Part shown: positions 46,991 through 64,000 of the stretch, piece by piece
Layout: each line of letters begins with the position of its first letter
How positions within the stretch are numbered: the first letter of the stretch is position 1
NCBI GenBank assembly: GCA_902729315.2
Contig: LR746280.1
Coordinates: 1,232,501 to 1,296,500 of the forward strand
Length of the DNA stretch: 64,000 nucleotides
From: Spirodela intermedia
Taxonomy: Eukaryota; Streptophyta; Magnoliopsida; Alismatales; Araceae
Direction of reading: 5' to 3'
Program-made: the position numbers and the translations under genes
Notes under the pieces: model-generated
The model's database searches: none
The model's input: the letters and a program-made list of their open reading frames with translations, nothing else
What the model was told of the DNA's origin: nothing

Positions 46991-46998
46991 AGGGAGGG
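46931..46998 (+). repeat. (GA)n microsatellite upstream of eIF2-alpha
   Basis: About 65 bases of GA ending in GGGAGAGGGAGAGGGAGGGAG, 130 bases upstream of the TATA-like element. Confidence 0.92.
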
Positions 46999-47127
46999 AG
47001 CTGGGGCTCTATGTTTTATCTGTGTGGACCAGTGTCACCCGTGGAGTTGGATTGACTTTGGAGGGGATTTTTCAAAACAAAAATTACTTGAGGGGTTTTG
47101 GAAGGTCAGAAGAAAAGTTTGGGGGGA

Positions 47128-47136
47128 TATATATAG
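47128..47136 (+). promoter_or_regulatory. TATA-like element of eIF2-alpha
   Basis: TATATATAG lies 172 bases before the ATG. The leader between them is GC-rich and has no upstream ATG that I noticed near the start codon. Confidence 0.5.
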
Positions 47137-47299
47137 AAGTACCATTCGCGGCGTCTCCTCCACCTTGCCGGCAAGTTCACCTTATTAGGGCAACCGAGTA
47201 ACCCCGCAGAAGAGGTCCCGTTGTGGAAGGAAGCTGCTGCTGCTGGGTCACGGTGACCCGCCAATTCGAGGAGCCCAGCGAGGAGGAATCTGAGGAGCG

Positions 47300-50200
47300 A
47301 TGGCGGGGAGCACGCCTAATCTGGAGTGCCGGATGTACGAGGCCAAGTACCCGGAGGTGGACATGGCGGTGATGGTGCAGGTGAAGAACATAGCCGACAT
47401 GGGAGCCTACGTCTCCCTGCTCGAGTACAACAACATCGAGGGGATGATTCTATTCTCTGAACTCTCCCGCCGCCGGATCCGGAGCGTCGGCAGTCTCATT
47501 AAGGTGGGCCGGCAGGAGCCGGTGATGGTCCTCCGGGTGGACCGCGAGAAGGGTTATATCGACCTCAGCAAGCGCAGGGTCTCCGAGGAAGACATCAAGA
47601 CCTGCGAGGAGCGCTACAACAAGAGCAAGCTCGTCCATTCGATCATGCGCCATGTCGCTGAGACAATGCTGCTCGATCTCGAGGTCGGTGAGGGCTTTTT
47701 TCCACATATTTCGTGAAGCTTTCTTTCCTGGAAGCCTCCCCCCTCCCCTTGCTATGTTTATTGAAAATCTCCGCTTCCCGAGGTCTGAGATGTTACTGCG
47801 GCGGCCAGTCTTATTTCTTTTTATTTCCTCTTTTTCTTAGTGGGCATGTATGTTGTGGTATGTATTACCATTTAAAATGGAATAATTTTTTCATGCCAAT
47901 TATCCTTGATTCACAGGATCTGTATGTTCATGTTGGTTGGCCTCTGTATCGGAATTATGGCCATGCGTTTGAGGTATCATCATAAACTTGTTACTTAGAA
48001 TAATTCACCTGTTCCTTTCATTTCTTCTTGTTAGATGGTTTGCCCTTTTTTCACTAATTCTTCTTCTTCTTTATTGGGTTGAAAAAACTCGAGGCAGGCA
48101 TTTAAGGTAATCGTGACCGACCCTGATTCGGTCCTGGATTCCCTAACAAGGGAAGTTAAGGAAATTGGTCCTGATGGACAGGAGGTATGCGGGATTCCAT
48201 AAATATTTTATATTTTTAAATATTTATTATTTTGATGCCTAGGGTCCAGACATGTGCCCAATTCTCAGGTGTCCAAGGTCGTCCCTGCGTTGACCGACGA
48301 AGTCAAGGATGCTTTGATCAAGAATATTAGGAGGAGGATGACCCCTCAGCCGCTGAAGATACGTGCCGACATTGAGATGAAATGCTTTCAATTTGACGGC
48401 GTTCTTCATATTAAGGTTCATTTCTTGGGCTTTTTCTCTGGCATCTTCTCAGGTGAGCTCTGCTCTTATGTTTCATGAGTGTTGTGCAGGAAGCTATGAG
48501 GAAAGCTGAAGCCGCTGGCAATGATGATTGCCCTGTGAAAATTAAGCTTGTGGCGCCTCCGTTATATGTTCTTACCACTCAAACTCTAGACAAGGTTCGT
48601 CGTTTGTTCTATGCTCTATCTTCAGTTTTAGTGAAGATTGCTGAACAGTATACGTTTACTGTTTCCTAGTTGATACACATTCATATGAAAATTCATTGAT
48701 GTCCGCCGTGGGCTTCAGCAAGAAGGCTGCCGTTATCAGATTTTTATTTTTATTTTTTTTCATGGAGTTTCGATTTTTTTTATTTTTATTTTTTAAAGGG
48801 AGATGAAATCCGATCATCAATGTGGGAAAATCTCACTATATTCTTTACCTGCGGAATTCTTTTTGGCATGATAATTGATTGCCATGGGATAATCCCCAAT
48901 GTTTAAATCTTAGGCATTTAACTCTTTTGGTTGATAGCAAAGTACTCAGCTTGGGGTAGTCAGGGGCCAAGGATCTAGTCTTCACCTTGGTACAACTCAA
49001 TCTGACCCCTAGTTCTTGGGGGTGGGGTTGCCTTGATGTGGATTAATGTAGAAAGATGCCATTTTCTCTTATCTGCAGGTTATTGTGTCATTTTCTTGAA
49101 AAGATCCTCCTTTTTTCGATGAATTGTTCTTCAAAGAAATGGAGACGAACTGGGATAGTGTCTGATCTTTGATTTCGGATGGAGTGGTTTAGGCACATGA
49201 AAAGTTTTCTGTGTTCCTCTGTGCAGCCATGTGATGGGTCCATCCCGATTGAAATGGGCCAACTTTCTCTCTCTAGAAGATTTATTTTGATGGGTCTCTT
49301 ACTGTTCCTCAATCTTTCTCTCTCTGAAAGATTTATCTTGATGCAGTCACAGCCATGGCATATCTCCTTGAATCTGTGGGCTTCTTATGCTCTAAGAAAA
49401 GATTAATTAGCCCTTCCACTTTGGGAATGATGTTCCTTTTTTTTTGGCAGCTAAACTCATTCTTCGGGGTGGTTTTTATGGAATAATCTCCTCCATGTGG
49501 TTTGGACGGCTCCAGGAATAATAACTTCTCATATATTTTCCAGTTATGAAGGAACTATACCCCTCGAGATATATATTTCCATATAGTTTCCTAGAATATA
49601 AATCGCCCAGCCGCCAAATGTCTGGTTCCTGTGGGAAATCATCCCCAGGGAAGAGGATTTGCCAGATGAACAGCTCCTCCTGCGTCGGATCATTCTTCCT
49701 CTGCCAACAGAACCACATTCATCATCATCATCATCACATCTTTAGTTGCGGATCTAGCACAGTGATGTGATGAACAAAATTTCTGGTCATATCTGATCAT
49801 AGTTGACCATGGTTTTGCGATTAATTATGCATAATAACTCATCATTTATTTTATTTATTTATTTCGGGGATCTTAGCCATGACTTACCAAAATTGGGGCC
49901 CTGGTCAGGAGCAAGGGATATCCATCCTGACTGAGGCGATTCAAGCTTGCACTAAGGAAATCGACAAGCACAAAGGGAAGCTTTCTGTGAAGGAGGCGCC
50001 CAGAGCTGTAAGCCTAACTCCTCTTTTAATCTATTTGATGTATATAATCTCATATTTCTGCTGAAGAACAAGAAAAAAAAACTCTATTTCCCCAAGTTTC
50101 TTCTTTTGGTTTCCCCTTTTGGAAAATAGTTAGAGCAATCAAGCATGAAACTGAATCCTAACCCATTGAAAAAGAAGAAGTCAACGTTAATATTTTGATC

Positions 50201-50441
50201 CTAACCCATGTCCCAGAAGTCAACTTTCCTCGAGTCTTTCCCTTTTTGGGGAGGGTGTGTTGACAATCTGGCTGTCTGGTCATAGGTGAGTGAGAGGGAC
50301 GACAAGCTTCTTGCAGAGCACATGGCGAAGCTACGGGCCGCCAATGAGGAAGTCAGCGGCGATGAGGGCAGCGAGGAGGAGGAGGACACCGGGATGGGGG
50401 AGATTGACTTGGACAAGGCGACTGTCGGAATAACAGAGTGA
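47300..50441 (+). CDS. eIF2alpha: Eukaryotic translation initiation factor 2 subunit alpha
   Basis: Seven exons, all in phase 0: 47300-47683, 47917-47973, 48098-48184, 48269-48415, 48490-48594, 49909-50007 and 50286-50441. The product is 344 aa, equal to plant family length. The N-terminal S1 domain (about 17-90, [20 protein letters not shown]) is followed by the regulatory loop [14 protein letters not shown], with Ser56 the GCN2 phosphorylation site. Then come the helical domain ([35 protein letters not shown]) and the C-terminal alpha/beta domain ([34 protein letters not shown]). The tail is acidic ([20 protein letters not shown]), with CK2-type sites. The protein is part of the eIF2-GTP-Met-tRNAi ternary complex. 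Intron 5 is long (1.3 kb). Confidence 0.97.
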
Positions 50442-50689
50442 GCTGCCCCGCCGAGCAGGACCCGTTTTAAGGATGGATCATGTATAGTGCAGAGAAGCGA
50501 GCGGCCCAGCCTCTGAAGAAGAAGATAACCCCACTCTGGAGCAATTTGTCGAACACATCCATCTCGAGCACTTGTGTCTGCTGCCGTTGACTTCATTCTC
50601 GCCATGGCCGAAGTTTTTCGTGTTCAATTTTGGAGGATCTTTGCGTTTGGATGTCTATTTTTAGCTCCGATTTCTGGTCAATTTTCTTA

Positions 50690-50816
50690 ATTGCTGTGAT
50701 CAAACCACGTAGATTCATTAAATACCATAATTTATTGGGTGATCATGGCCATGCCGGAGCCTAATGTGGATAGGCGCTAATGGGTCCTATGATCTATATA
50801 TATATATATCTATATC

Positions 50817-50856
<40 letters not shown>

Positions 50857-51368
50857 GTCCAAATATACATGCAGGGCACAACACACAACGTGGGTTTGTT
50901 CAAATTGCTTAAATACTGTGGGGAAACCACGTAGAGAGAGAGAGAGAGGGGGGGGGGTCTAAATATGTATGTAGGGTCATTATGGGTTTGTTCAGTTTGC
51001 TTAAATACTGTGGTCAACCGACGTAGAGAGAGGGAAGAGAGAGAGAGAGAGAGAGAGAGGCCAAATATGTATGTAGGGCAGAACATGGGTTTGTTCAATT
51101 TGCTTAAATACTGATGGTCAAACCATGTTGAGAGAGGGAGAGAGAGAAGACAAAGAGAGAGAGAGGGCCCAAATATGTATGTAGGGCAGAACATGAGTTT
51201 GTTCAATTTGCTTAAGTACTGTGGTCAAACCACGTAGAAGGGCCCAAATATTTACGTAGGGCACAACATGGGCTTACTCAATTTGTTCAACTACTGTGAT
51301 CAAACCACGTATATTAATTAAATATTATAATTTATTGAGTGACCATGGCCGTGTCAGTGCCTAATGTG
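50690..51368 (+). repeat. Tandem repeat array in the eIF2-alpha/VTE1 spacer
   Basis: Five related units begin at about 50857, 50959, 51061, 51169 and 51242. Each has CCAAATATGTATGTAGGGC, CATGGGTTTGTTCAATTTGC, TTAAATACTGTGGTCAAACC and ACGTAGAG, followed by a GA run of variable length. The last unit continues into GATCAAACCACGTA, ATAATTTATTGAGTGACCAT and CAGTGCCTAATGTG, which also occurs just before the first unit (50697-50768), so the whole array is bracketed by a roughly 600-bp period duplication. Confidence 0.9.
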
Positions 51369-51369
51369 T

Positions 51370-51497
<128 letters not shown>

Positions 51498-51643
51498 CAC
51501 GTTTATGTAGAGGGAATTGCGAAGAATGAGCCACGTCCAGTAGATCCAGTGAGGCACGTGGAGAGGACTCATCGAAAGCGTCGTCTTCTGATAGCAGTGG
51601 ATTTCGTCCACCGAGAGAGAGGTAATCGACCATCCGAGGTTTC

Positions 51644-58596
<6,953 letters not shown>

Positions 58597-58940
58597 CTCG
58601 GTGAGTTCTTAATAATTGAAATAATTCTCTTTATTTTCTAGTTCTCTCTTTCCATTATTGTTCTCACTGTTCTTCAACCATGGCTGAAGACTGAACTGGC
58701 CTTGAGATTGCTGGTCAACACTGAGGAGTTCTCCCCCCCCCCTTTCTGCTTCTAAATACATTCACCAAGGGGTCTGATGGTAAGTTCCTAAACTGTCATG
58801 CTGCTTAGTTTCTTGATCCATTTTCTGTGCATTGTCAGTGATCTAGAGATCATGGGTTTCTTACCTCAGACCTGAAAATGTAAAAATGAAATTCTACAAT
58901 AGATGAATGGCTCTCTCGCCCTCTCTCTCTCTCTTTCTCC

Positions 58941-58993
<53 letters not shown>

Positions 58994-59248
58994 CCTCTCT
59001 CTCTCTCTCTCTTTCTCCCTCTCTCTCTCTCTCTCTCTCTCCCTCCCTCCTCCCCATCTCTCAAATCTTAACAGAAACAGAAACTCAGGAGTATGGGTGT
59101 GGGGGTTTTCAAGGACATGGTTGATGGGTGGGCTCAGCAAAGTTTGATTAGAGTGCTGATGTCTTTTATAATTAGAGATGACCTCTCGGCCAGACCCATC
59201 TGTAAGTTTGGGCATGTTTGACCATTCAGATGTAATTCCACGAGATAG

Positions 59249-59280
<32 letters not shown>

Positions 59281-60011
59281 GGGGTTCAGTTTTCTGACAA
59301 CCTAGTCAACCTAGTCAACCTCTGTAATAATTTGATTAGATCTTTCCATCAAACTAAATCAAATCATTTGTGACGTGACTCAACCAAAGTAACTTTAAGG
59401 CTGTTCTAAGCTTAAACGATCATTGAATCTTAAATTAGTATAAATATGACAAAATTACGATTAAGTACATAATTTCTTATTGAAAATGTGACTCAAAGAG
59501 TAAACAAAGAGAATCTTTGTAGATTTGCTCTTTGCTCTTTTGTTATTTTAAATAATACCTTGATATTTATTTATTTGCGCATACATCTTCTTTCTCCTAC
59601 TAATCCTTGAATATATCAAATGTTTAATCCGCCAACAAACTTTATATTAATGCCCTGACCCTACCTCATCAATGATTATGTTCTAGTATGATGAACACTT
59701 ACTTAAAAGTCCCTATTATAATTTTTTTTAATTAACTTGGCCCAGACATGTAATTATTATTATTATTTACATTTTAAAGGAAACCGAACCTCCCGATATC
59801 AGAAGTTCGTTCTGCGTTGGCTACTGCTTTTTGTTATTTTACGAATGTAAAAGGAAAATATATGTAATAGGATATATATAAAATAAAAAAATATTCAGGT
59901 TTCAAAATGTCAAAAATGTTTCTTTTGTTTAATTCCCTACTGTGACCAGAGGGGTTTGAGGGATAGGGCAGAAGGCGCGAGAGGGACAGGGAGAGAGGGA
60001 GAAGGGGAGAT
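58597..60011. other. Spacer between VTE1 and the RanBP2 zinc-finger gene
   Basis: A CT microsatellite (58914-59048) and a GA run (59257-59281) flank AT-rich DNA. 59290-59325 has a small CTAGTCAAC iteration. The last 80 bases before 60012 are purine-rich (GGGAGAGAGGGAG), probably the leader of the next gene. No gene was found. Confidence 0.6.
58914..59048 (+). repeat. (CT)n/(CTTT)n/(CCCT)n pyrimidine microsatellite
   Basis: About 130 bases of CT with CCCT and CTTT interruptions, located about 320 bp after the VTE1 stop. Confidence 0.95.
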
Positions 60012-63000
60012 ATGAGACCTCGGGGTAGAGAGCAGGAGACGGCGACGCCGCCGCCTTCTTCGCCGCCACGGCAAGTGAAGGGGAGCCTCAGCAGCATGGT
60101 GGTGATGCCGGACAGCGCCGCTGACGGGAGCGGAAAAAGTGAAATGGAGAACGGCGACGCGCGTAACTCTGGTCGCCAGCCTGAGGAGTCGGCGGAGCTT
60201 CATCACAACCGTTCTCAAAGATACTCTGATGATTCAGGTCTGCCTCTATTCTACGTTCTCCTGAAATCCTTGAAAACATGAAATGTTCGATATTTGTTGG
60301 CGAACTCTCGATTGATTCGACTATGTGTTCATTCGTGTTTCGCCATCTGCGCATATTTTCTCTTGGTTATGTGCGCTCTAGTGGGACTCCATGCCAAGCG
60401 TTTACGAATTATGTGAAAAATATCTAGGGTTTTGAAGCCTATATTTCTTTTGGTTCCCTCGTCAGTCTTAAATATTTGGGGATGATAACCTTCGAACCGT
60501 ACCTTTAGTGTTCTTGTATGTAATCGCAGCTTGCCCTTGGACAGTGATATGCTATTTAGATATTCATATCCTTCAAAACTTCGTTTGCGTCTCTTTCGCA
60601 AACATATATTTACTTTGTATTTTATTCCTTTCTAACTATCACGATATTTTTTTCCTGTTTTGTAATTACTCATGTCAATAACATCTTTTTTGGGTCCTGA
60701 TCGGTTCTACAGATCACCTTTGCCTTGGTGGCACTTCAGTTAGCTAATCATAGGGAGACAATAGTGCATGACTGATTGACATACTGTTCCAGTTTTACCC
60801 ATGATGCAACTGGTTATCATTAATCTGGTATCTACTAATACAGTGCCGTGTTTTCCCCATATACCAATATTTCAAATGGATCTAGGCGTTACTATTTATG
60901 TAGCAGTCTCTATGATTTGGAGTATTCCTTTCAATTCTGTCGGCATTAGTTTATTATAAATTACAACCTTGTGCGAACTGATCATTGTGGCCTAATTTTG
61001 AGTTATGCTCCATATAAAGTCAGATGTCTGGCCACTTTAATCACAATTTGAGCATGAACCTTTGTCTTGTTACATCTTTCAGATGTCTGGTTTGGACCCG
61101 AGAATATTGGTTAAGAATTTTTTGTCACTACCATTGCGGGCATTTCACACTTGGGGAAGTATGTGGTAAACAGAGATTTGGCGCCAATATTGGATGTGGG
61201 AGAGATTTGGGTTTGACTGGTCAACCATGGATAGCAGGCATTCAATTTGAATGAATGTTACTCACAGGGGAATTTTGGGTGTATGGTAACTGAGAAACTC
61301 CATGTTTATGCAAGGAGATAGATGATTAATGAATGCAAGAGACATTCTTCTGGTTTTTTTCTCTAGAAAGCTTGGCCTTGAAGTTTAGGGAGAAAAGTCT
61401 GTATTTGGGTTTCTGTTTGGATTAATGCTAAAACCCAGAGGAATTTGGGGTCCATGAGGAGTGGGAGTACCCAAGATTTGTCAGGGCGATGGAAAAATCA
61501 AGAAAAGCAGAGGGATCCTTTCTGGTGTTTCTTTCCCATGGAGGTTGGCCTTCAAGTATAGAAAGAAGAGTTCGACTTTTGATGTTGTTGGAGTGTGACA
61601 ACTAATCGTTTCATTTCGCGTTACTTCCGACTTTCAGGGTTGTTGAGGTGTGATGCAATTCTGCAATTGCTTCACCATAAGGTTTTCAGTGAAAGCTCCA
61701 TCTCATGCCAGATTTTATTCATGTTGGATGAGGCATCGCCACTTTCTCATGGTCTTTCTGCCCTTCGAGTTCACAACTGCTACATGGAACAAATTAACAA
61801 GTAATGTGAATATGGATAGATGGGATTCTTGTGTGCAATGCCATGGTTCAGATGGAGATCTAAGGATAGGAGGCTTGTATTGAAGCCCTCGGTTGTTAAG
61901 CTACACGGGACTGATGGACAAGTATCTGAACGTGACACGTGCCAAACTTCCACAGAATTGTTATACTAGGTTCTTAAGGCGAAGATAATGCAAAAAAGTT
62001 TGACGAGGTGCCAACAAGGTAATATATCCTTGATGGACAATGTCTTGCCACTTTCAAATGCACAGCTGATTCCTCTTCTTTAACGGGTGGGTATCAAATG
62101 GATGCTCCTTGAACTGCTGTTATGGATACTGCTGTCAATTTGCTTTTCTATTTTTTCTCTCAAGGTCATGAGTCACATCTCCAGTTGGGTTACGTACTGA
62201 TTGATGGCATTTCCATTTTTGTGTTTGAAAACTGTTTTAGTCATCTTAGATCGTTGGACTACAGGAGAGAGCACATTGTGGTCTGAAATTAACAAAAAAA
62301 ATCTTGGTAGATAATGGGCCAGCAACCACTGACTTGGCACTAATCAGCGGAACCTACAATATTCAATGGCCCTGGTACGTGGTTTGTTTCAGATCCATCC
62401 CATGGAGGTGATCCCAAGATCCCAACAAGAACGTTTCCAAAGATGTTTCCCTAAACAGCCATCTTGGGTAACAAAGTCGACTGTGGCATCAAGCGGAATT
62501 GTGCCAAACCCTACGGAAGTTGCAGTCGGTCCTCATGGCAGTGATCTAGTGAAGATTTATCTATATGTGGGGACAAGCTTTTAGCGACAAGGAAGCCTGA
62601 CAAATCAACCCACAGACGTAGGTAATGAACTGCTTCAGATACTATTCTTTCCTGGATGCATAGGGTTTTTAGCTGCGGTGCATGGATTAGATGGATTAAC
62701 AACTGGAGAATTGTGAGATATCTTGCTCCTTTTAACAACGGTATGGATTAGTCGCACTTGAAAACGACGACCCCATTAGGCTTCCTGTTGCATGTTGCGG
62801 TCCATCACCATCTAGATGCCCGGATGGCCGTGCCCGGTGGAGTTGCAGGCAGCTTCTTCTCGGAAGTCCCCTTGGTCGTAGGCTTGTGAATGAGCTCTGG
62901 ATGTGGGTTCCTTCAGTTGTTGCTCCTTGAATGGCTCTCATTGCTCCCATGCCGTGCTTACTCTTCTTATTTTCAGGGTATGGCACTCGTGCAGGTTCTC

Positions 63001-64000
63001 TGTTGTCAACCCAGCATAAGTCAAAGTACCACAACCACCACTATGGGCGAGAGGCCGACCAGTCGCCGCATCACCGTCGCCGATCCCCATACTCGAGGCG
63101 GCCGGAGGGCCGCCACTATGACCTTGAATTCCATCCACAGCGGGGAGGGCAGCACGGCCGCCTCTCCCCTCCCCTCAGGAGGTTACCAGATCACCGGCGG
63201 TACGATCAGGACTACGACCATGTGGAGCGGCCTCGTGGCGGCGGATCCCCCCTGCGGCGGCGGAGCTTTGATCGGCACCCGTACGATGGCCCCGAGTTTG
63301 ACCGTGGCTCTCCACCCCGCCGGCGGCCAGAGCATCGACCGTACGATTATGACTTTGATCAGCCACGGGCAGAGCACAATGGCCGCGAATTCTGGGACGA
63401 CAGGGGTGGCAGTGGCAGTGGCGGTGGCAGCAGGTTCCGAGACGTGTCGCCAGGCTATGGACGCGGGAGGGGCGGGCGGAGCTTCCGGAGCGGTGCGTCC
63501 CCCCCGACGTACGGCCGCGGAAGGGACGGCAGCAGATCTCGTGACCTCTCCCCTCCGCCGTATGGGCGCGGCGGCAGAGGTCGCGGCGGGTTCCACCGCG
63601 ACATCTCACCACCTTTCGGCCGCCAAAGGGACGGAAGGCCCTATGGCAGAGGCCTGGACGACCGTGGGCCTGAAGGCGGCGCCACCAGGAACGATCCAAA
63701 CTTGGCTCCCAGGGCGGGGGACTGGATCTGCAAGAACCCTCTGTAAGTTCCCTTCTCCTCCTTCCTTCTTCCTTGGTTTCCATGTTCGAAGTCTCTGTGA
63801 TGCCCTGTTTTCCCTTGTTTCAGATGCGGGAACCTGAACTTTGCTCGCCGGGAGTACTGCAACAAGTGCAACAAGTTTCGTTACGATTTCGCCGATGGCG
63901 GCGGCGGAGGAAGCCACTCAGGGATGCCGCCGGCAAGGATCTCCGGCGGCCCGCCACCGCCACGGAGGGACGCCGGCAGCTTCGAGTCCCCCCCGCGCGG
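60012..64000 (+). CDS. RanBP2-type zinc-finger, Arg/Gly-rich RNA-binding protein (5' part, runs off the window)
   Basis: Partial gene with three exons visible: 60012-60237, 62977-63742 and 63824 to beyond 64000. Exon 1 encodes an acidic/polar start (MRPRGREQETATPPP...). Exon 2 encodes a low-complexity RG/RS/SPP-rich region (YGRGRDGSRSRDLSPPPYGR, GGRGRGGFHRDISPPFGR) with several SPP motifs at intervals. A RanBP2-type zinc finger spans the exon 2/3 junction ([31 protein letters not shown]), with four Cys in the usual C-x4-C-x10-C-x2-C order. Such fingers bind single-stranded RNA. Similar plant proteins are annotated as TAF15b-like or RNA-binding dri1-like. A roughly 2.7-kb intron separates exon 1 from exon 2; linkage rests on phase (226 nt, phase 1, joining GGG TAT GGC), so exon 1 is less certain than the zinc-finger part. 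Confidence 0.82.
60238..62976 (+). other. Long first intron of the RanBP2 zinc-finger gene
   Basis: About 2.7 kb of moderately AT-rich DNA. I found no transposon protein, no strong internal exon and no RNA gene. A weak internal similarity exists between 61345-61400 and 61515-61570 (TTCTGGTxTTT followed by TTGGCCTTxAAGT). Alternative first exons inside it cannot be ruled out. Confidence 0.4.

Noticed and set aside
63175-63783. 202-codon minus-strand frame
   Set aside because: It is antisense to the Arg/Gly-rich coding exon.
62890-63837. 315-codon frame overlapping RanBP2 exon 2 in another frame
   Set aside because: Its Thr/Ala/Gly-rich sequence runs through an intron, while the other frame has the RG/SPP repeats and the zinc finger with correct splicing.

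Overview
This is nuclear DNA from a flowering plant. The genes are spliced with GT-AG introns, intron and spacer DNA is AT-rich, and several genes encode plant-specific or plastid-targeted proteins (CAF1, PETs, tocopherol cyclase, an early nodulin-like protein, a PLS-type PPR protein). Several genes are very GC-rich in their coding sequence (PPR, SWIM/RING, GATA, the MUN-domain gene), as is common in monocots and some early-diverging angiosperms; I cannot name the species. GA/CT microsatellites are unusually abundant.

Layout. (1) 0-10 kb: a small SRPBCC-fold gene, a GATA factor (minus strand), a GC-rich single-exon PPR gene, a single-exon SWIM/RING gene and the nucleoporin NUP35. (2) 10.3-14.1 kb: a transposon graveyard. 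It holds an LTR-like block, a degraded Ty3/gypsy integrase and a degraded Ty1/copia RNase H end, all on the minus strand, with diverged flanking repeats. (3) 14-28 kb: the SDS22-type PP1 regulator, an early nodulin-like protein (minus), a 957-aa DUF810/MUN-domain (UNC-13-like) protein (minus), and, head-to-head with it, the chloroplast group II intron splicing factor CAF1. (4) 29.8-36.3 kb: a 14-exon casein kinase I (minus) with a 690-bp purine tract upstream. (5) 36.5-51 kb: a TMEM234-like membrane protein, the plastid polyprotein PETs (two S1 and two EF-Ts domains) and eIF2-alpha. (6) 51-64 kb: tocopherol cyclase VTE1 (10 exons) and the 5' part of a RanBP2-type zinc-finger RNA-binding protein that runs off the window.

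I rebuilt every multi-exon model by hand from splice dinucleotides, reading-frame phase and remembered family sequences. The totals fall close to the usual family lengths. There is no operon logic, although three genes serve the plastid (CAF1, PETs, VTE1). The DUF810-CAF1 pair matches adjacent locus numbers in Arabidopsis (At2g20010/At2g20020, from memory).

The most unusual theme is local tandem duplication in introns. In CAF1 a 70-72 bp minisatellite has copied the 3' splice site and the start of exon 4 several times, and one copy could add 24 residues in frame. In the MUN gene a 203-bp duplication has copied the intron 2 acceptor together with the start of exon 3. VTE1 and the nodulin-like gene also carry intronic tandem duplications. 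A long, overlapping (mutually exclusive) pair of perfect hairpins lies upstream of the PETs coding region.
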